Of a stretch of DNA of 64,000 nt, positions 54,120-63,104 are shown in pieces. Below the pieces are notes generated by a model. The model made no database searches and had not been told where the DNA came from. It worked only from the letters and a program-made list of their open reading frames with translations. The translations under genes and the position numbers were made by a program. Numbering within the stretch: the stretch's first letter is position 1; each line of letters begins with the position of its first letter. The stretch is from Sulfurimonas gotlandica GD1 (GTDB taxonomy: Bacteria; Campylobacterota; Campylobacteria; Campylobacterales; Sulfurimonadaceae): the NCBI RefSeq assembly GCF_000242915.1, contig NZ_AFRZ01000001.1, positions 1,116,001-1,180,000 of the forward strand. The letters are read 5' to 3'.

Positions 54120-54710
54120 CTAGAAATCGCCCTTAGCACCTAAATCCATCATTTTATACATTGTATCTCTTACATGTTCAGCTTTTTTCATCATTTCAGG
54201 AGGCAGCGTATGTCCACCAAAAAGCATAAGTTCCATAGCCATTGTAACTAGCCATCGATCACCTTTGTCATCTTCAACTATAAGAATTCTACAAGGCATA
54301 AATGCACCATATGCTACTGAGTAGTCAATAAATGTTTTAGCAATATTTGGAGCACAATAGTGAAGTATTCTAATGTATCTTTGTCTTTTACCTGCGTGGT
54401 CATATTCATCAGCCATTCTAGAATCACCAACTTGAAGCATATTTGCATCACCAGCTATACTCTTCATAGATTCAATAACATCTTCCGTACTTACATCCGA
54501 GTTTATTTTTACACGTCTTACCATTGCATCTGCAGATTTACCACTAGTAAGTACAGCATCAAACATTGTCATATATGCACCCATAGCCTTAGGATCTAGT
54601 TTTGAGGCTTTGCTCATTTTATCAGCTAAGTCAAACTTTACAAATGCCACAAGCATTCCTACAATTATGATTCCACCTATAATACTTAAAATATTTTTTA
54701 ATATATTCAT
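54120..54710 (-). CDS. DUF302 domain membrane-anchored protein
   Basis: A 196-residue protein with an N-terminal membrane helix (about 8-27) and a DUF302-like domain outside it. The domain has the ILHYCAPNIAK segment and a FMPCRILIVED strand whose FxPC cysteine is also found in the second half of the DUF302 protein at 56126. It is the last gene of the leftward unit MOSC-DUF302-FCSD-DUF302. The function is unknown; sulfur or redox linkage is suggested by context only. Confidence 0.72.
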   Translation of the reverse strand: MNILKNILSIIGGIIIVGMLVAFVKFDLADKMSKASKLDPKAMGAYMTMFDAVLTSGKSADAMVRRVKINSDVSTEDVIESMKSIAGDANMLQVGDSRMADEYDHAGKRQRYIRILHYCAPNIAKTFIDYSVAYGAFMPCRILIVEDDKGDRWLVTMAMELMLFGGHTLPPEMMKKAEHVRDTMYKMMDLGAKGDF

Positions 54711-54754
54711 TTCTTTCCTTAAAAATTACTATTTAATTTATACGTTTAGAAGCA

Positions 54755-56098
54755 CTATTTACTAAACATATCTGCATATAATGCATTTGCCCAATCAAAA
54801 ACTGAATCTGCATTAACAGTTCCATCTTTCTTCCAGTTTTCACTACTACTTGTAGATGCAAAAGCAAATGTTTCATCTATTTTGTTATAAGCATATTGAG
54901 TATAAACATATATTGCTCTCGCAGGGGCAATTGAAACAATAGAAAAACAAGTCGTTGTTGGTGGATACCATTTTATTTCTTTTGTTTTATTAATCTTTTG
55001 TGCTATCAATTTAGCAACATGGTGCCCTTCAGAGTTTGAAGTGTTTCCTGATTTAGAAAAACCCATTGGTCTAGAATCACCAGTAACGTATATGTCTTTT
55101 TCACCATTTACTTCATATGTTAAAGAATTTATATTTCCCTCTAGTTTGTTTTGCCCATCTTTGGCAATACCAACTCTTTCTAAAATTTTAGCACCTCTAA
55201 CATGAGGATAAAAAGCAGCTTCTTCGAAACTTATTTCTTCAAACTCTGTTTCAACTACTTTATTGTCTAAGTTAATACTATTAATAACTGTATTAGGTCG
55301 ATAGTCAATATAATCACTATAAAGTTCATCAAAGGCAGATTGAAATCCTTTTTTCTTAATAGTAATAGCATTATTCTCATCTAATAATATAACTTTTGCT
55401 TTTAGTTTTTTTTCTTTGAAATAATCAGCGATTATACAAGCTCTCTCATACGGGGCAGGAAGACATCTATAATTTCCACTTGGAACTGTTAAAATGAAGT
55501 TGCCGCCTTTAAAGTTTAGGACTTTGTTTCTTAGACTTATGTGTTCAGATCCAGGTATAAAACCAGCAGGGTACTCTTGTCTAAGTCTTGTCTCAAATGC
55601 AATATCATTTGTCCAGCGTGAGTAATCATAATCAATCCCAGGTGCAAATATCAAGTAATCAAAACTAATATCACCATCACTAGTTTGTAAGAGACGATTC
55701 TCTCTATCAAGTCCAGTTGCTGTTGCATGAAAGTATGTATAGTTATTTTCTCTTGCCGCTTGAAGATAATCATGTGTTAAATACTCTAACTTTATCTTAT
55801 CTACTAGCCATAAGTTACTCATTGGGCAAGAGATGAATTCATGTCTTTGCTCAACTAAAATAACATCAGCATTTGGAGCGAATATTTTTGTGTATTTTGC
55901 TATAGAAAGTCCAGACCAACCACCTCCGACAACTACAACTCTAGGGCCTTTAGAATCTGCTATAGGGGCCTTGTAAGTTGAGTTTACCGTAAGTGCTTGA
56001 TTTGCTTTTGGATCACTTAAAGTAGCACATCCGTTTATGGCTGTTGCAGCAACAGCCAAACTTGAAATTTTTAAAGCTTCTCTTCTTGATATAGCCAT
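54755..56098 (-). CDS. FCSD-like sulfide dehydrogenase flavoprotein
   Basis: A 447-residue FAD protein with a Tat signal (SRREALKISS) and possible lipid cysteine (NGCAT). Features are VVVVGGGWSGLSIAKY (FAD Rossmann), YRCLPAPYERAC (equivalent of the redox cysteine 161 of Chromatium FCSD) and TTTCFSIV (equivalent of cysteine 337). This is the flavocytochrome c sulfide dehydrogenase/SoxF family, which would oxidise sulfide or a polysulfide. No cytochrome subunit gene is adjacent. The physiological substrate is inferred. Confidence 0.85.
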   Translation of the reverse strand: MAISRREALKISSLAVAATAINGCATLSDPKANQALTVNSTYKAPIADSKGPRVVVVGGGWSGLSIAKYTKIFAPNADVILVEQRHEFISCPMSNLWLVDKIKLEYLTHDYLQAARENNYTYFHATATGLDRENRLLQTSDGDISFDYLIFAPGIDYDYSRWTNDIAFETRLRQEYPAGFIPGSEHISLRNKVLNFKGGNFILTVPSGNYRCLPAPYERACIIADYFKEKKLKAKVILLDENNAITIKKKGFQSAFDELYSDYIDYRPNTVINSINLDNKVVETEFEEISFEEAAFYPHVRGAKILERVGIAKDGQNKLEGNINSLTYEVNGEKDIYVTGDSRPMGFSKSGNTSNSEGHHVAKLIAQKINKTKEIKWYPPTTTCFSIVSIAPARAIYVYTQYAYNKIDETFAFASTSSSENWKKDGTVNADSVFDWANALYADMFSK

Positions 56099-56125
56099 TT
56101 GAACATCCTACTTTAATTATTTTAA

Positions 56126-57064
56126 TTACTCTGTTACTTCTTTAACTACTCTAACCATAGTTTTTTGAGCATCTTCTAGTACTTTAATAGATGGCTCATC
56201 CTCAATATCTAAAGAACTTATCCAGTTATATACTGATGGATATGCCATTTGTACTTCTGTAGCACCTTTTTCTTTATACATGTAGAATGTACATGGAGCA
56301 AATGCACCAGCTTCTGGGTGAGTTTTTGCAACTTCAAAGATAACCGGTAGTTTACAAATTGAGTATGCATCAAAAAAGTCATATTTATTATAACCAGCTT
56401 CAGCAAATTCATCACCTAGTTTGTTGAAACCTGCAATTACAAATCCAGCAGTTTCAAGTGAACCTTCCAGCTCAGTCTGAAGACCTTCTAGCTCATCTTC
56501 AACAGCATCACCTTGAGCTTCCATTTCAGCAGTAAATGAAGTTATTAGTTCGCCCTTTGGTGTACCTATTTTATATGACGTTTTTTCAAAGTGTCCATTT
56601 GGCAAAGCTTTAGCTAAAGTTGCTCTTACAAGATTTGAATATTCAATCATGTGTTTGTTTGATGCAGGTATACCAGTTACTTTTGCCATACCATCTAATG
56701 ATATAGATGAGATAGAGATATCATTTGAATCTTTTTTCATGTATATAGACATACTTAACGGTGCAAATAATGCAGCTTTTGGAGAAATTTTAACTAACTC
56801 TAAAACCAAATCTTTTTTATAAAGAGTAAAAAGATGATACATTTTATGATTAGTTTTTTGAAACTTAGATTTAAATGCTACATTCATATCATTGTTTCCA
56901 GAAATTAAAAATCCTGAATCAGCAAATGCTTTTTGTATTGTAGCTCCAGTAATTTTACCTTTTGAGTTATCAGCTGTATATATCTGTATATCTTGTGCTG
57001 CGCTTGCAGCTACTCCAGTTACTAGCATTAGTGCTGTAACTAAACCTTTTATAATTGACTTCAT
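56126..57064 (-). CDS. Secreted tandem DUF302 protein
   Basis: A 312-residue protein with a signal peptide (residues 1-22) and two DUF302-like repeats (about 25-130 and 195-290). The second repeat keeps FAPCTFYMY; the first has FAPLSMSIY, with leucine in the cysteine position. The two repeats are joined by a coiled coil. It lies between MOSC and the FCSD-like gene and is likely periplasmic. The biochemical role is unknown. Confidence 0.75.
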   Translation of the reverse strand: MKSIIKGLVTALMLVTGVAASAAQDIQIYTADNSKGKITGATIQKAFADSGFLISGNNDMNVAFKSKFQKTNHKMYHLFTLYKKDLVLELVKISPKAALFAPLSMSIYMKKDSNDISISSISLDGMAKVTGIPASNKHMIEYSNLVRATLAKALPNGHFEKTSYKIGTPKGELITSFTAEMEAQGDAVEDELEGLQTELEGSLETAGFVIAGFNKLGDEFAEAGYNKYDFFDAYSICKLPVIFEVAKTHPEAGAFAPCTFYMYKEKGATEVQMAYPSVYNWISSLDIEDEPSIKVLEDAQKTMVRVVKEVTE

Positions 57065-57097
57065 TTATTTTCCTTTTTTAACTATGAGTTTTTACTA

Positions 57098-57529
57098 TTA
57101 ATTTATAAGATAAATATCATCATCTTTTTTAATAGTAGCACCACTAATCACTTTTGCAAAAATTCCTCTATCTTCTTTGAGTATTTTTGGTAATTTTGGG
57201 TCTACCTTTGCAAGACTATTGCAAAGAGTGCAGTTTTGGCTTATCTCTAATACAAGTTCACCTATCATAACTCTTGCACCTGGTTTTAAATAGTATGGAT
57301 TGTAATCAATTAGTATATTTTCGCCCAATGCGCTGTATGGTGCGTCTATACCATGCTTTTTAGCCAATACATAACTATCTTGTGAAGTTATCAGAACTGA
57401 TCTTTGTATATTTTTATTGTAATACTTATCTTCTATAACGCCCTTACTATCAAGAGCTAATTCTGTTGTGTTTATTCTGCCATCATTCGTAGAATAAAAT
57501 AGCTCTAGAACTTTTCCAACTTTTGACAT
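57098..57529 (-). CDS. MOSC domain protein
   Basis: A 143-residue MOSC (molybdenum cofactor sulfurase C-terminal) protein; the pattern GVIEDKYYNKNIQRSVLITS and the conserved cysteine region ISQNCTLCNSLAKV (about 101-114) fit. MOSC domains carry sulfur or act in Moco sulfuration. It heads the second leftward unit after the sox genes, just after two terminator-like hairpins. The role in sulfur handling is inferred. Confidence 0.82.
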   Translation of the reverse strand: MSKVGKVLELFYSTNDGRINTTELALDSKGVIEDKYYNKNIQRSVLITSQDSYVLAKKHGIDAPYSALGENILIDYNPYYLKPGARVMIGELVLEISQNCTLCNSLAKVDPKLPKILKEDRGIFAKVISGATIKKDDDIYLIN

Positions 57530-57629
57530 ATAAACCCTTATCTATTTAAATCTTCTACTCCACTATCTGGAATATTATTATCAACAAAAATAAAAAAAAT
57601 TTGATTTTGCTTGTAACTTTTTGGCTTAT

Positions 57630-57666
57630 GCAAAAAAATCAACATATATTTATGTGATTTTTTTGC
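57630..57666 (-). terminator. Terminator-like hairpin with 12-bp stem
   Basis: GCAAAAAAATCA (57630-57641) is the exact complement of TGATTTTTTTGC (57655-57666), with a 13-nt inner part. It lies in the gap between soxH and MOSC and would stop the leftward sox transcript. Confidence 0.7.
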
Positions 57667-57674
57667 TTCGCTGA

Positions 57675-57709
57675 AAAAAGAGTTTTAATAATCTTTATTT
57701 TAGATTATT
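57675..57709 (-). terminator. Terminator overlapping the soxH stop
   Basis: On the minus strand AATAATCT pairs with AGATTATT (57702-57709 and 57687-57694), then CTCTTTTTT follows. This is the first of two tandem stops after the sox operon. Confidence 0.65.
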
Positions 57710-58814
57710 CTTTTTCTTCTTCTTCTTCTTTTTCATCTTCTTCATCACCTTCATACATCTCTAGCTCTTCATAAGATCTAAAAACATTACCTGGGCTTAA
57801 AAGATAATACAACTCTTTATTTCTAAACTCTTCAAGAGTTACATGTTTTGTAATAAAGTCAGGATGAATCTCTTCCTCAATACCTTCAAGAACTCTATCT
57901 TTTAAAAGAGTAAAGTATTGTATAGATTCATCATCAGCAGTCTTATCTGTAATAAAACCATGCCCTGGAACTAAGTGGTTCCAATCTCTAGCTTTAATAG
58001 CTTTAAGTGCATTTAACTGACCTACAACAATACCATCACGATTTGAGGTTACCCTTCCATTCATTACAACATCAGCAACAAGAACAACTTTATCTTCTGG
58101 AAGATATAAGAACCAATCCTCTTCAGAGTGTGCATAACCAACTTTTACATACTCCATCTTAATACCATGAAGTGTAAACTCAGTTGTCTTATCAAAAGAT
58201 TCATCAACTGCAGCTAGCTTAGTGCCTCTTATTGCATTTTGGTAAAGGGCTCTAATCATTCTCGTTTGAGGTGGTACATCTCTAGTATTTTCATTTGGTT
58301 TGCCAGTATGCTCATCATAACCAAGATAGTTAACATTAACAGACTTTGGACCATATACAATAGCGCCCTGTGTCTCTTTATAGTAATTATTACCTAACCA
58401 GTGATCATCATGCTCATGACTTACAATAACTGTCTTAACAGGAAGATCAGCAATTTTTTTCATAGCTGCATGAGCTTGTTTAGCAAATATGTAAGATGGA
58501 CCACTATCCCATGCTATCCAACTATCTTTACCTTTAATATAACAACTGTTTGACATATCACCGGCATTTTCTTTAGTTGGCATTTCCATAGCACCGAAGA
58601 AACACCATACTCTATCACTAACTTGTACCGGCTTTAAGTTATAGTCCCACTCTTTATTAGTACCAGTACGTGGTTCAACCCACTCATAAACTATAAAGTT
58701 ATCATCTGCGTCAAGCTTATGCGGATCAGTGATTGTTACACTTTTATTAAAAATAAATGGCATAGAGATAACGAATGCCACTATTGATAATAAAATAATT
58801 ATTTTAATTTTCAT
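57705..58814 (-). CDS. soxH: Metallo-beta-lactamase fold protein, SoxH-like
   Basis: A 369-residue MBL-fold hydrolase with an N-terminal membrane/signal helix (about 3-22). The metal motif HEHDDHWLG (about residues 138-146), later VGYAHSEED and LVADVV provide the usual two-metal ligands, and a second histidine in VPGHGF. The C-terminus is very acidic. It follows soxZ by 8 bp. SoxH is encoded in several sox clusters but not required in vitro; its substrate is unknown, so the gene symbol is tentative. Confidence 0.75.
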   Translation of the reverse strand: MKIKIIILLSIVAFVISMPFIFNKSVTITDPHKLDADDNFIVYEWVEPRTGTNKEWDYNLKPVQVSDRVWCFFGAMEMPTKENAGDMSNSCYIKGKDSWIAWDSGPSYIFAKQAHAAMKKIADLPVKTVIVSHEHDDHWLGNNYYKETQGAIVYGPKSVNVNYLGYDEHTGKPNENTRDVPPQTRMIRALYQNAIRGTKLAAVDESFDKTTEFTLHGIKMEYVKVGYAHSEEDWFLYLPEDKVVLVADVVMNGRVTSNRDGIVVGQLNALKAIKARDWNHLVPGHGFITDKTADDESIQYFTLLKDRVLEGIEEEIHPDFITKHVTLEEFRNKELYYLLSPGNVFRSYEELEMYEGDEEDEKEEEEEKE

Positions 58815-58822
58815 AAGTATCC

Positions 58823-59122
58823 TTATTTAATTTTTTCACTGCCCGTTTCGGTCTTTTCATTGTTGTCGATTGTAGTGAAAGTGATTTCATCACCTGATTT
58901 TCCATTAAACTTAAACTTCACAAGTGGATTTTCAGACATAAAACCACTAGTTGATACTTCAAATACTACTGCATCATTAACTTTAGCAACGATATATTTG
59001 ATATATTCCGGCTTAATACCTTTCTTAATTGATTCTTCTTTATCAGCCATTAAACTTGTGAACATTGCTTTTACTTTTACAACGCCGCCTTTTTCTTTTG
59101 CTTTGATTTTCATTTTTGCCAT
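58823..59122 (-). CDS. soxZ: Sulfur-carrier partner SoxZ
   Basis: A 99-residue Ig-like beta protein with the SoxZ pattern: a GFMSENPLVKFKFNG core (about residues 60-74). It pairs with SoxY, which it stabilises, as the SoxYZ carrier. It follows soxY by 56 bp and precedes soxH by 8 bp. It is short for the family and lacks cysteine. Confidence 0.9.
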   Translation of the reverse strand: MAKMKIKAKEKGGVVKVKAMFTSLMADKEESIKKGIKPEYIKYIVAKVNDAVVFEVSTSGFMSENPLVKFKFNGKSGDEITFTTIDNNEKTETGSEKIK

Positions 59123-59178
59123 TTTATTACCTTTTTTATTTATTTTTTATTTATAACTTATGCGGTGAAGGGATTAAA

Positions 59179-59640
59179 TCAACCTCCACAGCCACCAATA
59201 GATACATCGATCTCTTTAGAAGCAGTATATAAAGTACCTGTTCCTCTCTCTTTACCAACTATTGTAACAACAGCAGTCTGTCTCATTTTGATTCTGAAAT
59301 CATACTCTATGATTGCACCTTTAGGTACAGAGAATACACAAGATAGACATCTTGGGTTTGCATCTTGAAAAAGTGCTATCGACTCTAGGTCTAAAGATGA
59401 TGTAACAGTAATTGGAATTGATCCACCGTTTTCAGCTAATTTTGGAGCTTTAAATTTTAATTTATCACTTTTCTTTAATCCAGCATTACCGTAAAGTGCT
59501 TTGATTCCATCAACTGTTTTTTCTACTTCCCATGCTTTTGGCATAGTAGCTCTGAAGTCCACTGCTCTTAAGTCTGTACCTGGTGCAACGATTGCAGCAA
59601 AAGCTGCAAGACCTACGCCTAAAAATTTTCTTCTATCCAT
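59179..59640 (-). CDS. soxY: Sulfur carrier SoxY
   Basis: A 153-residue protein with a Tat signal (DRRKFLGVG) and the C-terminal sulfur-carrying motif GGCGG at its end, the swinging arm cysteine to which sulfur is attached. An extra CLSC pair lies near residue 98. Sox enzymes act on this arm in the periplasm. Gene order is soxC-soxD-soxY-soxZ; the SoxY and SoxZ used by SoxXA/SoxB may be a second pair elsewhere. Confidence 0.93.
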   Translation of the reverse strand: MDRRKFLGVGLAAFAAIVAPGTDLRAVDFRATMPKAWEVEKTVDGIKALYGNAGLKKSDKLKFKAPKLAENGGSIPITVTSSLDLESIALFQDANPRCLSCVFSVPKGAIIEYDFRIKMRQTAVVTIVGKERGTGTLYTASKEIDVSIGGCGG

Positions 59641-59678
59641 TTTGTTTTCCTTTAATTTAAAATTTAACTAGATTTACT

Positions 59679-60914
59679 CTAGTGCTCTCTACTTGAATCT
59701 ATCATAAAATCAACTATTTCTTTAACATCTGATGGTAATAAATCTTCATTTCCACCTTTTGGAGGCATTCCGCCTACACCGTTAATAGAGTTACGAAGAA
59801 CTTGTTCAAAACCTTTTTCTCTTACTTTGTTCCATGCATTTATGTCTCCGACAGCTGGAGCACCCATATTGTCAGTTGCATGGCAAAGCTTACAAGACTG
59901 ATTGTACATCTTTTCAGCTTTAGATATTGTTTTATCTTCTACTTCTGGTGGTAAGTCTCTTACTGTTGTGTAAGGTGGTACAACATCTGACATTTCATAT
60001 TTGATTTTCTCAATACCTGCTTCTGTTTTACCGTCTTTGCCACCAGGATCTTTACAGTCTGTCATACATCTAGTACCAGCACCAATATTTTTAGCACGAT
60101 CAGCAAAAAATGCTCTTACGTCTTCTGGACCTGTAGGACCATCTATATTTGGATAAAAACCATTATTATTTGGAAGAACTACTTTTGCAAGTTTTTCTGC
60201 ATCTAAAACATAATCATCACCCATCTTTTCGCCATCAATTTTTATGCCATTTTGAGCTAGTATGTAAGCTGTAATTGCATAAGTCTCATCTGCACTTAAG
60301 CTTTTAGGAGTTGCATACGGCATAGCATCTCTTATATATGTGAAAAGTGTAGTAGCTTTTGGCCAATAAGTACCGACAGTTCTTTTTGGTGCATCTGTTT
60401 TTCCATAAACTCTCTGATTTTTAAGAGTTATAAGAATTCCGTTTTCATCTTTATCTTGATTTCCACCAGTTAGTTGAGGATACCCTTTACCACCAGCTCC
60501 AAAATCACCATGACATGAAGCACATTGCGCTTCATAGAGCTCATCACCTTGCTCTACAGAACCTTCACCTTCAGGTAAGCCTGTACCATCTGGTAGTGCA
60601 TCAACATCCCATGCTTTAATCTCATTAGCTGTTGCTGGTCTACCAAAGCCAACACCTTTAGTGCTTTGCTGATTATAAGCGTATGCTGTTTCTACACCAT
60701 TTGCTCTAATATAAGTAACACCACCATCAATTGCGGTCTTATTTTTGATTGCATAGTGTCCAACCGTGCTAGGAGCACTTACTGTAGCTACTGTTTTTAC
60801 AGCAGCTTTTTCATTCGCACTAGACGATGAAGGCAGACATCCAGTAAGCAGAAGAGCTGAACTAGCAAATACCGATGCTCCTATTAATATTGATTTACGA
60901 TCTAATTTGAACAT
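59679..60914 (-). CDS. soxD: Diheme cytochrome c, SoxD-like subunit
   Basis: A 411-residue protein with a lipoprotein-type signal (LLTGC, C26) and two heme motifs, CASCH (131-135) and CKLCH near residue 345. It is the cytochrome partner of SoxC, taking electrons from sulfane oxidation. ATG 60914 overlaps the soxC end by 20 bp and has AAGGAG upstream; earlier in-frame ATGs lack a good site. Intermediate residues include a third cysteine pair CMTDC. Confidence 0.88.
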   Translation of the reverse strand: MFKLDRKSILIGASVFASSALLLTGCLPSSSSANEKAAVKTVATVSAPSTVGHYAIKNKTAIDGGVTYIRANGVETAYAYNQQSTKGVGFGRPATANEIKAWDVDALPDGTGLPEGEGSVEQGDELYEAQCASCHGDFGAGGKGYPQLTGGNQDKDENGILITLKNQRVYGKTDAPKRTVGTYWPKATTLFTYIRDAMPYATPKSLSADETYAITAYILAQNGIKIDGEKMGDDYVLDAEKLAKVVLPNNNGFYPNIDGPTGPEDVRAFFADRAKNIGAGTRCMTDCKDPGGKDGKTEAGIEKIKYEMSDVVPPYTTVRDLPPEVEDKTISKAEKMYNQSCKLCHATDNMGAPAVGDINAWNKVREKGFEQVLRNSINGVGGMPPKGGNEDLLPSDVKEIVDFMIDSSREH

Positions 60915-62193
60915 TTGTAACTTCTCCTTTAGCATCAACAGCCCATGTGTGAATAGCGTTTCTATGGTAAACACCCTCTACACCAACTACGGCCTTCTCT
61001 TGATTAACTGTAGGCTGAACATTATCAGAGTCATCATAAGAACGACTTTGAAGTAATAATGGCTTACCTTCATATTTATACATGTAAGAGAATCTCGTCC
61101 AAGCTTTTGGAAGAACCAAACCTTTAAGAGAAGCCTCTATCCAGTTTTTACCACCGTCAAAACTAAGATCAACACCTCTAACAGTACCGTGTCCACTCCA
61201 TGCTAAACCTTCTATTTCAACTAAATCGCCGACTTTAAGATCAGTCCATGGTTTTTCAGGACATGGTGAAGTAATAACCGAGTTCGTTTCAAGAGCGTAG
61301 AAATGCTGAATAGCTTTACCACTTGCAGTAAGTGCAGTATATTTAGAAGTCTCTTCTTTTGCATACCATGGTTTATCACCAAATTCTAATCTTTTTAACC
61401 ACTTAACACAAAGGTTAGCTTCCCAGCCCGGAGCCATTAAACGTACAGGATAACCCTGCTCATCACGTAAAGCTTCACCATTTTGTGCATAAACTAGCAT
61501 ACAATCATCAAGAACTTTTTCAACAGGCAGTGTTCTACTCATCTCTGAACCATCACTACCTTCTGCAAGCATCCACTTAGCAGTTGGCTTAAGACCTAGG
61601 TCTTCAAGGATTACGCTTAAGCGAACACCTGTCCACTCTGAACAACTCATCATACCTCTAACAAACTGTAAAGAACCAAACTGTGGACCTTTCCACTCAG
61701 CAGCACCATTTGATGGACACTCCAAAAATAGAATTTTAGTTTCGCTTGGATATCTTTTAAGTTGCTCTAGAGTAAGAACTATAGGCTTTTCAACAAGACC
61801 GTGAATCATAAGTCTAAACTTATTTGGATCAATATGAGCTACACCGTTGTGAGTACGAGTAAAGTGTAAACCACTTGGAGTAATAATACCTTGTTGCTCA
61901 TGTAATGGTGTCATAGAAATAGCAGCATGCATATCACCAGCTGATGACATTAATGCTGACGTTCTTCTAACAACGTTATGCTCATACTTTGACGGTAGTC
62001 CATAAGGATTATAGTTACACTCATCCCCTAAACTAGTTCCCCATTTAGTATGATGCATAATATTTGGATCATCTGCGAGTAGTGTACCTGGTGCTAAAAT
62101 ACTTGCAGCAGCAACAGCACTAACAGATGCTGTTCTTTTGAAGAATTCTCTTCTACTAACAGATGTTGATTCTTCTTTAAATGTTTTATCCAC
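60895..62193 (-). CDS. soxC: Sulfane dehydrogenase molybdoprotein SoxC
   Basis: A 432-residue sulfite oxidase-family enzyme with a Tat signal (SRREFFKRT). It oxidises the sulfane sulfur on SoxY with SoxD. The cofactor-binding cysteine is C159 in LECPSNGAAEW, and the dimerisation domain has DGGKNWIEASL. The start is GTG at 62193, with AAAGGAGAAG 3-12 bases before. It opens the operon and precedes soxD with a 20-bp overlap. Confidence 0.93.
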   Translation of the reverse strand: MDKTFKEESTSVSRREFFKRTASVSAVAAASILAPGTLLADDPNIMHHTKWGTSLGDECNYNPYGLPSKYEHNVVRRTSALMSSAGDMHAAISMTPLHEQQGIITPSGLHFTRTHNGVAHIDPNKFRLMIHGLVEKPIVLTLEQLKRYPSETKILFLECPSNGAAEWKGPQFGSLQFVRGMMSCSEWTGVRLSVILEDLGLKPTAKWMLAEGSDGSEMSRTLPVEKVLDDCMLVYAQNGEALRDEQGYPVRLMAPGWEANLCVKWLKRLEFGDKPWYAKEETSKYTALTASGKAIQHFYALETNSVITSPCPEKPWTDLKVGDLVEIEGLAWSGHGTVRGVDLSFDGGKNWIEASLKGLVLPKAWTRFSYMYKYEGKPLLLQSRSYDDSDNVQPTVNQEKAVVGVEGVYHRNAIHTWAVDAKGEVTNVQIRS

Positions 62194-62523
62194 ATCTTCT
62201 CCTTTGTAGTTTATTTATTGTTTTAATTATATTAATCTGTTAACCTTATCTGTATTTTTATCACAAAGTTGGCACAAAAATTAATTGTACCATTTTTACA
62301 TAGTTAAGTGCTTTATAAAGGTCTAATAAGTCAAGAATTAAGCATATAAAAGATATTTGCATACATTATGTTACTAACAGAAACACCACTTTTAAAATTA
62401 AAATTTTACATATAATATTTTTAAATATGCCGTATTAGTAGTGCTTATATAGATAAAAAGGCCTTATTATTTAAACTGATTAAAACTAATGATTTTTTTG
62501 TGAGTTTAAATTTTTCTGCTATT
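62194..62523. other. Intergenic region with soxC promoter
   Basis: A 330-bp gap upstream of soxC. On the minus strand a TATAAT-like element lies at 62226-62231, 32 bp before the GTG start. Otherwise AT-rich with no recognisable RNA gene or strong hairpin; a TTTAAACT/AGTTTAAA pair at 62474-62515 follows the upstream gene. Nothing else was seen. Confidence 0.4.
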
Positions 62524-63006
62524 TTACTTTTCTGATTCTTCTGAATTACTTTCATTAAGTTGTGAACCTACATCTTCAACAACATCTTCTTTTAGCTCAA
62601 TTATTAATTCTTGTCTTTTAACCATTAGATTTTCTAAAATATTTTGACCGACTTCTTCTCTGTCTTGCCAATCTACTTCATGGTAAATATTGAAAAGTTT
62701 TTTGAAATAGTCGTAATGAGTATCACTGCTCGTAATTTTAAAAAAATAAAATCTTGTATAGTCTATATCATTTATGTGACGTATAGCTATCTTCTTACCA
62801 ATACTATCTGGATACACTTCTTCTTTTATCCAGTTTGCAAAGTATTCTGATTCCTTAAACCAGTTATATAAGCTTAAATCTGAATCTTTTAAAATATTGA
62901 AAGTTAGTGTCTGCTCATCATCTAATTCAAATAGATGCTCTCTCTCATCTAGCTCAAATTTATCTAGAGCCTCATTATAGATAGTAAACTCAAATTTTAG
63001 TTGCAT
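62524..63006 (-). CDS. Hypothetical acidic protein between sqr and soxC
   Basis: A 160-residue soluble protein, rich in aspartate and glutamate, with aromatic segments (YEFTI-like start, YYFFKIT region) suggesting a beta-rich fold. No cysteines or signal peptide. It lies in the sulfur oxidation region and is transcribed in the same direction, 100 bp after the sqr-like gene and after its terminator. No family recognised. Confidence 0.6.
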   Translation of the reverse strand: MQLKFEFTIYNEALDKFELDEREHLFELDDEQTLTFNILKDSDLSLYNWFKESEYFANWIKEEVYPDSIGKKIAIRHINDIDYTRFYFFKITSSDTHYDYFKKLFNIYHEVDWQDREEVGQNILENLMVKRQELIIELKEDVVEDVGSQLNESNSEESEK

Positions 63007-63066
63007 GTAAAAATCCTGAATAAAAAAAATATTTGTTGAAAAATTTCTTGTTGTGTGAAAGAATAG

Positions 63067-63097
63067 AAAAAAGGAGAGAAGGAGAATCTCCTTCTCT
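63067..63097 (-). terminator. Strong terminator after the sqr-like gene
   Basis: On the minus strand AGAGAAGGAG pairs with CTCCTTCTCT around a 3-nt loop, followed by a run of six T. It separates the sqr-like gene from the hypothetical gene. Confidence 0.85.
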
Positions 63098-63104
63098 TGT
63101 TGAC

